Of a stretch of 9,354 bases of DNA, positions 1 to 5,533 are shown one piece after another. This DNA is from Bacillota bacterium. GTDB lineage: Bacteria > Bacillota > Clostridia > Christensenellales > SZUA-584. The DNA lies in contig JAEWWC010000239.1 in assembly GCA_023396555.1 (NCBI GenBank), positions 1 to 9,354 of the forward strand, in the 5' to 3' direction. The translations under genes were made by a program, and so were the position numbers. Numbering within the stretch: position 1 is the first letter of the stretch; the number at the start of each line of letters is the position of its first letter. A model generated the notes under the pieces. The model saw only the letters and a program-made list of their open reading frames with translations. It had not been told where the DNA came from and ran no database searches.

Positions 1-345
1 CGCAAGATACCGGCGGACATATCCGACGAGATGGCTGCGCAGGTTCGGCAGCTTTCGCTGGATATATTCAAGGCGCTGGACTTAAAAGGCGTGGTGCGCA
101 TCGACTACATCATCGACATATCGGAAGGCAAGCTGTACGTCAACGAAGTGAACACCATCCCCGGCTCGTTTGCGTTCTATCTGTGGGAGCCCGTCGGCGT
201 GTCGTTCACGGAGTTGGTGGACGCGCTGGTATCCATCGCCGAGCGCCAAATGCGGGAGAAGAAAAAATCCGAGTTTGCGTTCGATTCCACCGTGCTTCAG
301 AAAGTGGCCGCAGGGATGAAAATAGGGGCAAAAACCGGCAAATAA
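1..345 (+). CDS. ddl: D-alanine--D-alanine ligase family protein, C-terminal part (5' truncated)
   Basis: The reading frame is open from the first base and ends at TAA 343-345, leaving 114 C-terminal residues; the N-terminal and most of the central ATP-grasp regions lie outside the window. The visible part is the end of an ATP-grasp fold. RIDY (window residues 33-36) carries the first metal-binding Asp, and YVNEVNTIPGSF (46-57) carries the Glu and Asn that ligate Mg-ATP in Ddl enzymes. The known family reaction is ATP-dependent joining of two D-alanines in the cytoplasm for peptidoglycan precursor synthesis. The loop after the metal ligands reads IPGSFAFYLWEP rather than the MPGFT-type loop of textbook DdlA/DdlB, so exact substrate preference is not certain. 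A charged tail (REKKKSE) follows the fold. No intrinsic terminator is seen directly after the stop; the next promoter starts 5 nt downstream. Confidence 0.8.
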   Translation, partial: RKIPADISDEMAAQVRQLSLDIFKALDLKGVVRIDYIIDISEGKLYVNEVNTIPGSFAFYLWEPVGVSFTELVDALVSIAERQMREKKKSEFAFDSTVLQKVAAGMKIGAKTGK

Positions 346-349
346 TCCG

Positions 350-378
350 TTTACATGTGGTTTCACACATCGTATAAT
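350..378 (+). promoter_or_regulatory. Sigma-A promoter for the DUF4870 gene
   Basis: TTTACA (350-355, five of six matches to TTGACA) is followed after exactly 17 nt by a perfect TATAAT (373-378). The predicted transcription start is near 385, giving a leader of about 18 nt before the ATG at 403. The promoter lies directly behind the ddl stop codon, so the small membrane protein has its own transcription unit. Confidence 0.75.
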
Positions 379-402
379 GAAAGAAAAAAGGCGGTGTGTG
401 AA

Positions 403-729
403 ATGGGATTTGATCAGAAAACGGCCAGTTGGTTTGCGTACATCATCTCCATTATCAGCGCAATCATTATATTGGCCACGGAAAAAGATAACAGGACCGT
501 GCGACTCCATGCCTGGCAATCGTTATTCCTCGGTTGTGTGTGGGTGGCTGTTTGGATTGTGTTTGGGATTTTGATGTTTATACCGTTTTTATGGGTTTTG
601 TTCTCTATTATTCTTTGGCTTTTAGGTGTCGGCTTCCTCATAGTTACTGTGATCTGCATCATCAAAGCCGTGCAGGGCGATATATTCAAAATTCCGGTCA
701 TCTACAACTGGGCTGAAAAGATGAAGTAA
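403..729 (+). CDS. Small DUF4870-type integral membrane protein
   Basis: A 108-residue hydrophobic protein. I chose the ATG at 403 because AAGGCGG (388-394) precedes it by 8 nt and because the in-frame ATG at 355 lies inside the promoter, upstream of the predicted transcription start. Three hydrophobic stretches are seen at about residues 10-26, 40-60 and 62-88. The order of motifs resembles the DUF4870/Tic20-like family: a first helix, a charged turn (TEKDNRTVRLHAWQS, 26-40) with the characteristic R-x-HAWQSL element, two more helices, then a short end with GDIFKIPVIYNWAEK. The molecular function of this family is not known to me, and nothing nearby suggests one. By eye the gene is more AT-rich than its neighbours. 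It is monocistronic, ending at a hairpin shared with convergent bioY. Confidence 0.75.
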   Translation: MGFDQKTASWFAYIISIISAIIILATEKDNRTVRLHAWQSLFLGCVWVAVWIVFGILMFIPFLWVLFSIILWLLGVGFLIVTVICIIKAVQGDIFKIPVIYNWAEKMK

Positions 730-747
730 TATACGTAAAATTGAAAC

Positions 748-773
748 GGAGCCGCCAGCATATTGACGGCTCC
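748..773. terminator. Bidirectional hairpin between convergent genes
   Basis: GGAGCCG (748-754) pairs with CGGCTCC (767-773), with two further possible pairs inside the 12-nt loop. The plus side is followed by the T-rich run GATATTTATTTTC and the minus side by GTTTCAATTTTACG. It sits between the converging DUF4870 and bioY genes and can serve both. The T-tracts are interrupted, so efficiency is uncertain. Confidence 0.6.
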
Positions 774-796
774 GATATTTATTTTCTCCGAATGAA

Positions 797-1387
797 TCAG
801 TCAGTCAGCAAACCTCTCATGCGCTTCATGACGGCAATACCCAAGAGCACCGCCAGTACAAACTTGACGATGTCCATCAGTACGAACACGCCAATATTGA
901 CCGCGATGACGATGATCGTGGATTCCTTGCCCATGTACAGGTTGTAAATCAGATACATATAGATTACTGCGATGACATACATGGCAACGATGGCGACGAG
1001 CGCAAAAACAGCAATTTTCATGATCGCGAGCCATTTGAATTTGGCTGTGTCGGCGTCATAGAGCGCAAATATCTGCTTGCGCACCAGCAGGCTGACAAGG
1101 AACGCGCATACAGCAAAGCCGATGACAAAACCGAACGAGGGCTGCAGCACATAGGAGACTCCTCCGCCGTTCATGAATACAGGCAGTCCGACCAGCCCCA
1201 GAGCCATATAAACCAGCTGAGAGATAAGCGCGTATTTTGGAGCAAGCATAAGACCGGCAATGAATACGAAAAGCGTCTGAAACGTGAACATAAGCGGTGT
1301 TCCGGGTATCGGAACCTTCGGCAGAAAAACGCTGGCAGCCGTAACTGCAGCAAAAAGAGCGCAAAGTAAAAGCTGTTTTGTTTTCAT
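797..1387 (-). CDS. bioY: BioY, biotin-specific S component of an ECF transporter
   Basis: A 196-residue polytopic membrane protein, close to the usual BioY size. It has the family layout: an N-terminal helix (ALFAAVTAASVFLP, 10-23), the conserved FTFQTLFVFIAGLMLAPKYA region (35-53), the YMALGLVGLPVF segment (60-71) with a Gly-rich loop, then F-G-F-V-I-G-F (85-91). The C-terminal helix carries the DxxK pair (D172, K175) typical of BioY. BioY binds biotin at the membrane and works with the shared EcfA/A'/T energising module, which is not encoded here; no biotin synthesis gene is next to it. The start at 1387 (minus strand) has GAGGTGA 4 nt upstream. Residues 105-165 between the conserved halves look less conserved than the two ends. 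The BirA-type operator upstream supports the assignment independently. Confidence 0.93.
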   Translation of the reverse strand: MKTKQLLLCALFAAVTAASVFLPKVPIPGTPLMFTFQTLFVFIAGLMLAPKYALISQLVYMALGLVGLPVFMNGGGVSYVLQPSFGFVIGFAVCAFLVSLLVRKQIFALYDADTAKFKWLAIMKIAVFALVAIVAMYVIAVIYMYLIYNLYMGKESTIIVIAVNIGVFVLMDIVKFVLAVLLGIAVMKRMRGLLTD

Positions 1388-1402
1388 CAGGTCACCTCAT
1401 CA

Positions 1403-1435
1403 ATGTAAACTATTTAGTGCATGCATAGTTTACAT
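1403..1435. promoter_or_regulatory. BirA (biotin repressor) operator
   Basis: The perfect inverted repeat ATGTAAACTA (1403-1412) / TAGTTTACAT (1426-1435) has a 13-nt spacer. Counting the 9-base cores ATGTAAACT and AGTTTACAT, the spacer is 15 nt, which fits the known BirA operator form TTGTAAACC-N14-16-GGTTTACAA. Its right half covers the predicted bioY -10, so biotin-charged BirA would block bioY transcription. The repeat is about 16 nt upstream of the bioY start codon. Confidence 0.87.
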
Positions 1436-1455
1436 ATATAATCCTTTGCTGTCAA
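1427..1455 (-). promoter_or_regulatory. bioY promoter, overlapping the BirA operator
   Basis: On the minus strand a perfect TTGACA (plus positions 1455-1450) is followed after 17 nt by TAAACT (1432-1427, four of six to TATAAT). The -10 lies wholly inside the right arm of the operator, which fits repression by steric block. Confidence 0.65.
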
Positions 1456-1505
1456 GCTGTTATCGAAAATCGGAAAAACACCTATGCAAAACATACAAAA
1501 TCATG

Positions 1506-1511
1506 TATAAT
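1506..1511 (+). promoter_or_regulatory. Candidate -10 element for the ECF sigma gene
   Basis: A perfect TATAAT lies 46 nt upstream of the sigma-factor start codon. At the usual 17-nt spacing the -35 position reads TATGCA (1483-1488), only three of six matches, so the promoter is weak or needs an activator. I found no GGAAC/CGTC pair upstream of this gene, hence no sign of self-activation by the encoded sigma factor. Confidence 0.4.
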
Positions 1512-1557
1512 TGCCAAAGAGTCTGGTTTGTCCCTATACCGCGCGGAGGTTCTCTGA

Positions 1558-2103
1558 ATGCCCGAGGAGGAAGCGCTGCTGATAAAGCGCGCACAAAAAA
1601 GCGATGACGCGGCGCTCGAAGCGCTGCTTATGCTGTATGAAAAACGCATATATAACATCGCCTACCGTTACATGGGCAATGAGGCGGACGCTTATGATAT
1701 GGCGCAGGATGCGCTGATCAAGCTGTACAGGAGCATCAAATCATTCAAGGGACAATCGGCTTTTTCATCCTGGGTCTACCGGCTGACCGTCAATACCTGT
1801 CTGGATGGTCTGCGGAAACGCCGCAAAGCCCCTGTATCGCTCGACTTTGCGCTGGAGAACGGCGTTACCTTTGAAGCGGGAGAAGAAGCGGCTCCCGAAG
1901 CATGCGCGTTATCCATCGAAAGCGCCGAGGACATTCAGCGTGCCATCGACACGCTTGCCGATGGTCACAAGGAAGTCGTCATTCTGCGCGATATAAACGG
2001 CTTAACCTACGAAGAAATCGCTTTCTCTTTGGGTATATCCGTCGGCACGGTCAAATCCCGTCTGAACCGTGGCCGGCAGCGGCTCAAAGAGCTTCTCATA
2101 TAG
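1558..2103 (+). CDS. ECF-type RNA polymerase sigma factor (sigma-70 family)
   Basis: A 181-residue protein with only the two domains that define ECF sigma factors. Sigma region 2 spans about residues 25-92 (YNIAYRYMGNEADAYDMAQDALIKLY for the core-binding and -10 contacting helices, then FSSWVYRLTVNTCLDGLRKRRK). An acidic linker follows at about 93-122. Sigma region 4 covers about 124-178 and contains the helix-turn-helix LTYEEIAFSLGISVGTVKSRLNRGR (149-173) that reads the -35 element. Length is normal for the family. GGAGGT (1545-1550) precedes the ATG by 7 nt. It would direct RNA polymerase to stress-type promoters, but the inducing signal cannot be read from sequence. No gene for a zinc-finger or membrane anti-sigma factor follows; the next two genes encode lipoproteins. 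It is transcribed divergently from bioY, 170 nt away. Confidence 0.92.
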   Translation: MPEEEALLIKRAQKSDDAALEALLMLYEKRIYNIAYRYMGNEADAYDMAQDALIKLYRSIKSFKGQSAFSSWVYRLTVNTCLDGLRKRRKAPVSLDFALENGVTFEAGEEAAPEACALSIESAEDIQRAIDTLADGHKEVVILRDINGLTYEEIAFSLGISVGTVKSRLNRGRQRLKELLI

Positions 2104-2114
2104 TCTTTCACAGT

Positions 2115-2140
2115 GGAACAAATATCAATACCAGGGCGTC
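2115..2140 (+). promoter_or_regulatory. Candidate ECF-type promoter for the DUF4349/SIMPL pair
   Basis: GGAAC (2115-2119) and CGTC (2137-2140) are separated by 17 nt, matching the general ECF promoter layout (an AAC-containing -35 and a CGTC-like -10 with a 16-18 nt spacer). It lies 46 nt upstream of the DUF4349 start and directly behind the ECF sigma gene, which makes the pair a natural target of that sigma factor. This is a motif match only. Confidence 0.55.
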
Positions 2141-2165
2141 TTACGTGCATACAGGACGCTATTTT
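2135..2165 (+). terminator. Terminator-like hairpin between the sigma gene and the lipoprotein genes
   Basis: GCGTC (2136-2140) pairs with GACGC (2155-2159). The stem can be extended by G2135-T2160 and by T2141-G2154 and T2142-A2153, and is followed by ATTTTT (2161-2166). The stem is short and partly wobble-paired, so termination may be partial. Its left arm coincides with the candidate ECF -10, so RNA started from that promoter would lack the left arm and escape termination. Confidence 0.4.
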
Positions 2166-2185
2166 TCGATTGAGGAGGTTAACTC

Positions 2186-3193
2186 ATGAAAAGGATATTA
2201 TTGGTGGTATTGACAGCGTTGGTGGCGCTGTCGCTTTTGGCGGGCTGTGCGTCAAAATCGGATAGCTATGACAGCAACAGCGGTTATTATGGGGAGGGCG
2301 AAGTTGCGGGAGCGCCGCCTATGGAAGCGCCGGCGGAAGCGCCAGCTGTGGAGGAACCCGCCTATGATGAAGGCGCCAGCGATGGTGTGGCAGAAGAACC
2401 CGCGGCGCCGCAGGAAGGCACCGGTTCGGGCGTTGACTATGATAGTTCCGTTCTGCAACCGGGCGTCGATAGGAAGATCATTTTCTTTGGCACCATAGAG
2501 GCCCGTACAAAAAACTATGATAAGGACCTCCAATCGATACTGTCCAAACTGGATGAGTACGGCGGATATCAGCAGGATGCTTCTGAGAGCGGAACAAAAC
2601 CAGAGGATTGGCAGGATTCGGGCCGGACAGCAATGATGACGCTCCGCGTTCCCAGCAAGCATTTCGACGCTTTCATGAACGTGCTGAAAGGCCTGGGGGA
2701 GACGGTGTCCACTTCCGTGCGCGGCGAAGATGTGTCCGTTCAGTATTTCGATACCGAGACGCGGCTTAAAACGCTGCGCATCCGCGAAACGCGCCTGCAG
2801 GACCTGCTGAAAGAAGCCAAGGGCCTTGAGGACATCATTGAACTTGAGCGCGAGCTTGCCAACGTATCTTATGAAATCCAGACGCTGGAAACCAATCTTC
2901 GGGATTATGACAGTCTGATCGATTTCTCTACGGTGACCATCACTCTGTACGAGGTGCACGAGGTGCAGTCGGTCGAGCCGTCCGAGGAGTCTTTGGGCAA
3001 CCGTATATCCACAGCTTTCTACTCTGTGCTGAACGCGCTGTCCGATTTCGGCGAAGGCCTGCTCATATTCCTGATCGGCGGTGCTCCCATACTGGTACCG
3101 CTGGCGCTCATCGCAGTTATCGTGATCGTGCTGGTGAGAAGGCATAACAAGAAGAAGACTAACAGAAACAACAACCTGCCTCCGGCAGCGTAA
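2186..3193 (+). CDS. DUF4349 domain lipoprotein with C-terminal membrane helix
   Basis: A 335-residue exported protein. The signal peptide ends in the lipobox LAGC with the lipidated Cys at 21. A low-complexity linker rich in Ala, Pro and Glu follows (about 40-80). The DUF4349 domain spans about 95-260. It contains GGYQQDASES, the strand MTLRVPSKHFDAFMNVLKGLG (151-171), the signature EDVSVQYFDTETRLKTLRIRETRLQDLL (181-208), and a coiled-coil-like helix to about 240, then DFSTVTITLYEV. A hydrophobic segment (about 291-317) with a basic tail RRHNKKK follows, so the C-terminus should reach the cytoplasm. The biochemical role of DUF4349 is unknown; envelope location is inferred. A strong Shine-Dalgarno GAGGAGGT (2172-2179) precedes the ATG by 6 nt. 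It is 11 nt from the SIMPL gene and probably cotranscribed with it. Confidence 0.88.
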   Translation: MKRILLVVLTALVALSLLAGCASKSDSYDSNSGYYGEGEVAGAPPMEAPAEAPAVEEPAYDEGASDGVAEEPAAPQEGTGSGVDYDSSVLQPGVDRKIIFFGTIEARTKNYDKDLQSILSKLDEYGGYQQDASESGTKPEDWQDSGRTAMMTLRVPSKHFDAFMNVLKGLGETVSTSVRGEDVSVQYFDTETRLKTLRIRETRLQDLLKEAKGLEDIIELERELANVSYEIQTLETNLRDYDSLIDFSTVTITLYEVHEVQSVEPSEESLGNRISTAFYSVLNALSDFGEGLLIFLIGGAPILVPLALIAVIVIVLVRRHNKKKTNRNNNLPPAA

Positions 3194-3204
3194 GGGGCGC
3201 CAAT

Positions 3205-3978
3205 ATGAACCGCATGAGATATATTTTCGCCGCTGTGGCTCTGCTGACCGTCGTTGCCTTTGCGGGATGTGCCGCCGCTCCTGCCTCCGGTACAGAAAAT
3301 GCCCCGGAAATATCGGCGGGCTCCGACAAGATTGTGGTGCAACTGGATGAAAGTCAGGATAAGAACAATGTGTCGGTGACAGCCAACGGCACCGTCAAGG
3401 TGACGCCGGATGTAGCGTACACCACCGTCGGTGTCGTGACGCAGAAAAAGAAGATGCAGGATGCGCAGAGTTCCAACAGGGAACTGATGAACGCGGTGGT
3501 GACGGCGCTCAAGGAAGCCGGTTTGACGGACGACGATATACGCACCACCAACTATTCCGTATATCCGGTATACGATTATTCGGGAGACACTTCGCGTATC
3601 GCGTCCTTTGAGGTGAACAATACCATAGAACTCACGATAAAAGACATCGATAAGATTGGCGAAATATTGGATAAAGCGGCGGCGGCGGGGGCAAACACAT
3701 CCTATTCGGTCAGCTTTGACCTGCTGGAAAAAGATCCGGTATACAGGCAGGCGCTGACCACGGCGATGGAAAGCGCGCGTGCCAAGGCGGACACACTGGC
3801 AACAGCAGGCGGTTTCAAGATTAAAGGCGTCATGAGCGTATCCGAGGGATACACGAACACCACGGTATACAAAGAATACCCGGCAGCCGCAGAGGCTGCG
3901 ATGGACTCCGGCACCTATGTCAGCGCGGGGGATCTGGATGTGACGGCAACGGTTTCCGTCGTTTACGAGATCGAGTAG
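3205..3978 (+). CDS. SIMPL domain (DUF541/YggE-like) lipoprotein
   Basis: A 257-residue exported protein. A basic start and hydrophobic core end in FAGC, with the likely lipidated Cys at 22; Phe at -3 is a little unusual for a lipobox. A Ser/Ala-rich linker leads to a SIMPL domain at about 54-256. Visible family features are VSVTANGTVKVTPDVAYTTVGV (56-77), the helix with NRELMNAVVTALKEAGL (91-107), DDIRTTNYSVYPVYDY (110-125), the NNTIELTIKDIDKIGEILDKAAAAGAN block (138-164) and VYRQALTTAMESARAKADTLA (179-199). Proteins of this family are periplasmic or surface proteins of poorly defined role; YggE of E. coli has been linked to oxidative stress. AAGGGG (3192-3197) precedes the ATG by 7 nt. It is the last gene of the cluster, followed by a strong terminator. 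Confidence 0.9.
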   Translation: MNRMRYIFAAVALLTVVAFAGCAAAPASGTENAPEISAGSDKIVVQLDESQDKNNVSVTANGTVKVTPDVAYTTVGVVTQKKKMQDAQSSNRELMNAVVTALKEAGLTDDDIRTTNYSVYPVYDYSGDTSRIASFEVNNTIELTIKDIDKIGEILDKAAAAGANTSYSVSFDLLEKDPVYRQALTTAMESARAKADTLATAGGFKIKGVMSVSEGYTNTTVYKEYPAAAEAAMDSGTYVSAGDLDVTATVSVVYEIE

Positions 3979-3991
3979 AGCGTTGTCATTA

Positions 3992-4027
3992 GGGGAGCGG
4001 TTTATTTACCAGCCGCTCCTTTTCTTT
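3992..4027 (+). terminator. Intrinsic terminator of the sigma/DUF4349/SIMPL cluster
   Basis: GGAGCGG (3994-4000) pairs with CCGCTCC (4013-4019), extendable by two G-T pairs at the base, with a 12-nt loop and the T-tract TTTTCTTT (4020-4027). It lies 13 nt after the SIMPL stop codon. Confidence 0.88.
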
Positions 4028-4080
4028 GCCTGGATTTAGAACATATTATCGCTTTTTTTATTAAAATGGTGCCCTTTGTA

Positions 4081-4108
4081 TTGAAATTTAACAAAGATAT
4101 GTTATAAT
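4081..4108 (+). promoter_or_regulatory. Sigma-A promoter upstream of pfp
   Basis: TTGAAA (4081-4086, five of six) and a perfect TATAAT (4103-4108) are 16 nt apart, in an AT-rich stretch that includes a T7 run near 4053. The transcription start should be near 4115, about 85 nt before the pfp start codon. Confidence 0.72.
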
Positions 4109-4132
4109 ATCGTCACATGGCAGGAGAGTCGA

Positions 4133-4165
4133 GCCGTACCTTGAGTATTCCGGTGCGGCTTTTTT
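4133..4165 (+). terminator. Intrinsic terminator within the pfp leader (possible attenuator or short RNA end)
   Basis: GCCGTACC (4133-4140) pairs with GGTGCGGC (4152-4159), eight pairs with one G-T, an 11-nt loop, and TTTTTT immediately after (4160-4165). It begins only about 18 nt after the predicted transcription start and ends 33 nt before pfp. I see no competing antiterminator in the short leader and no known riboswitch consensus. No convincing second promoter lies between it and pfp. Confidence 0.72.
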
Positions 4166-4198
4166 AGATATATTTGATAGAAAATTTTAGGAGGTCGC

Positions 4199-5482
4199 AT
4201 GAAAAAGAATGCTCTGGTGGCTCAGTCGGGCGGACCGTCGCCTGTGATCAATTCATCCTTGCTGGGTGTTATCGAAACCTGCCGGCAATATCCGGACCGT
4301 ATCGGAAAGGTCTACGCTTCGTGGCATGGAATCGAGGGCGTGCTGTTTGAGCAGCTGATCGACATGGATACGCAGGATGAAAAGGAGCTCAAGCTGCTGA
4401 AGAACACGCCCTGCGCAGGTTTCATCGGCACCTGCCGCTACAAACTTAAGGAAGACCAGACTGCCGACTTCCAGCGCATCGTCGATGTGCTGCGTGCACA
4501 CGACATCGGCTACTTCTTCTACATCGGAGGCAACGACTCGATGGATACCGCGTCCCGTGTCTCCAAGCTGGCGCATGAAGAAGGATACGACCTGACGGTG
4601 GTAGGCGTGCCTAAGACGATCGATAACGATGTGGGGGATGAGGAGAGAACGATCATCGACCACACGCCTGGCTACGGCAGCGCCGCAAGATACTGGGCGA
4701 TGAACATACAGAACATTGAGGAAGAAAACCGCGGCATGGGCATATCCGAATGCGTATCGGTGCACCAGTGCATGGGCCGCTCGTCCGGCTTCATCACGGC
4801 CGCGTCGCGTCTGGGCGATCCCGAACGCCGCATGCCGCTGCAGATGTATTTCGCGGAAGCGAAGAAGAGCATTGAGGAGCTGGCCGACAACGTCAACGAG
4901 CAGTTGAAGCGCGACGGTCGCTGCATCGTGGTGGTGAACGAGGGCTACGACGCGGGCGAGCTGGGCGCGCGGCACGACGGCTTCGGCCATATCGAGTACG
5001 GCGCGAGCGAGAGCACCGCCGTCCAGCAGGTGACCAATTACTTAAACCGCCATGGTTTGAAAGCGCGCGGACAAGCCACGTGCCAGCAGGTGGGTGTAAT
5101 GCAGCGCGACGCGTCCATATACGCCTCCAGGGTGGACCTGGACGAAGCGTACCGCGTGGGTTGCAAAGCCGTGGAGATCGGCCTGTCCGAGGGAACCGGA
5201 TACATGGCGACGATATTGCGCCGTCCCGGCAAAAGCTACGAAGTCTATTTCGATAAGGTGAAGCTGGAGATAGTCGCCAACTCGGTGCGTTATCTGCCGA
5301 GCGACTGGCTGGCTCCCAGCGGCATCGATGTGACGGATGCGTTTATCGACTATGCAATGCCGCTGATCGGCGACGGCTGGCCGGATGTGCCGATGGAAAA
5401 TGGCCTGCAGCGTTTCGCACGGCTCAACCTTGTATTCATCGACAAAAAGTTGCCCGATTACGTGCCCTGCCGTCTGAAGTAG
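4199..5482 (+). CDS. pfp: 6-phosphofructokinase, probably pyrophosphate-dependent
   Basis: A 427-residue cytoplasmic enzyme of the PFK superfamily, which phosphorylates fructose 6-phosphate to fructose 1,6-bisphosphate in glycolysis. Landmarks are the N-terminal SGGPSPVINS (10-19), the phosphoryl-donor loop IGGNDSMDTA (109-118), the catalytic PKTIDND (138-144), and the substrate-binding MGRSSGF (192-198) and NEGYD (247-251). Lys139 in PKTIDND (Gly in ATP enzymes) and Asp113 in the donor loop (Gly in the ATP-type GGDGS) are the residues that in studied enzymes favour PPi over ATP, so I infer a reversible PPi enzyme. The donor loop has Asn112 where GGDD is commoner. The length is above that of the roughly 320-residue bacterial ATP-PFK. 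AGGAGGT (4189-4195) precedes the ATG by 3 nt. Expression should depend on passing the leader terminator. uvrB follows after 64 nt without a clear terminator. Confidence 0.9.
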   Translation: MKKNALVAQSGGPSPVINSSLLGVIETCRQYPDRIGKVYASWHGIEGVLFEQLIDMDTQDEKELKLLKNTPCAGFIGTCRYKLKEDQTADFQRIVDVLRAHDIGYFFYIGGNDSMDTASRVSKLAHEEGYDLTVVGVPKTIDNDVGDEERTIIDHTPGYGSAARYWAMNIQNIEEENRGMGISECVSVHQCMGRSSGFITAASRLGDPERRMPLQMYFAEAKKSIEELADNVNEQLKRDGRCIVVVNEGYDAGELGARHDGFGHIEYGASESTAVQQVTNYLNRHGLKARGQATCQQVGVMQRDASIYASRVDLDEAYRVGCKAVEIGLSEGTGYMATILRRPGKSYEVYFDKVKLEIVANSVRYLPSDWLAPSGIDVTDAFIDYAMPLIGDGWPDVPMENGLQRFARLNLVFIDKKLPDYVPCRLK

Positions 5483-5533
5483 CAAAACCGCAAGCAGTGT
5501 CAAGAAAAGTACTGCAAATAAAGTATACTGGAC

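Noticed and set aside
1511..1540. TTGCCA-N18-TATACC as a second promoter for the sigma gene
   Set aside because: RNA would start within the ribosome binding site at 1545-1550, so it could not be translated well.
2310..2420. Short repeated GAAGCGCC-like units in the DUF4349 gene as a tandem repeat element
   Set aside because: They encode an Ala/Pro/Glu linker typical of lipoproteins; the units are irregular and in frame, so this is low-complexity coding sequence.
2252..3145. Long open frame of 297 codons on the minus strand opposite the DUF4349 gene
   Set aside because: It is a mirror of the codon bias of the plus-strand gene, has no ribosome binding site or recognisable domain, and the plus-strand protein has a clear lipobox and family signature.
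4117..4167. A 16-codon reading frame from ATG 4117 to TAG 4167 across the pfp leader hairpin, possible leader peptide
   Set aside because: The ATG falls at about the predicted transcription start, leaving no room for a ribosome binding site, and the codons show no run of one amino acid. It is most likely chance.
5494..5515. GCAGT/ACTGC hairpin between pfp and uvrB as a terminator
   Set aside because: Only five Watson-Crick pairs and no T-tract follow it.
5524..5529. TATACT as a -10 for a uvrB promoter
   Set aside because: A start 6-8 nt downstream would fall inside the Shine-Dalgarno sequence, and the -35 position (5501-5506) reads CAAGAA, which is a poor match.
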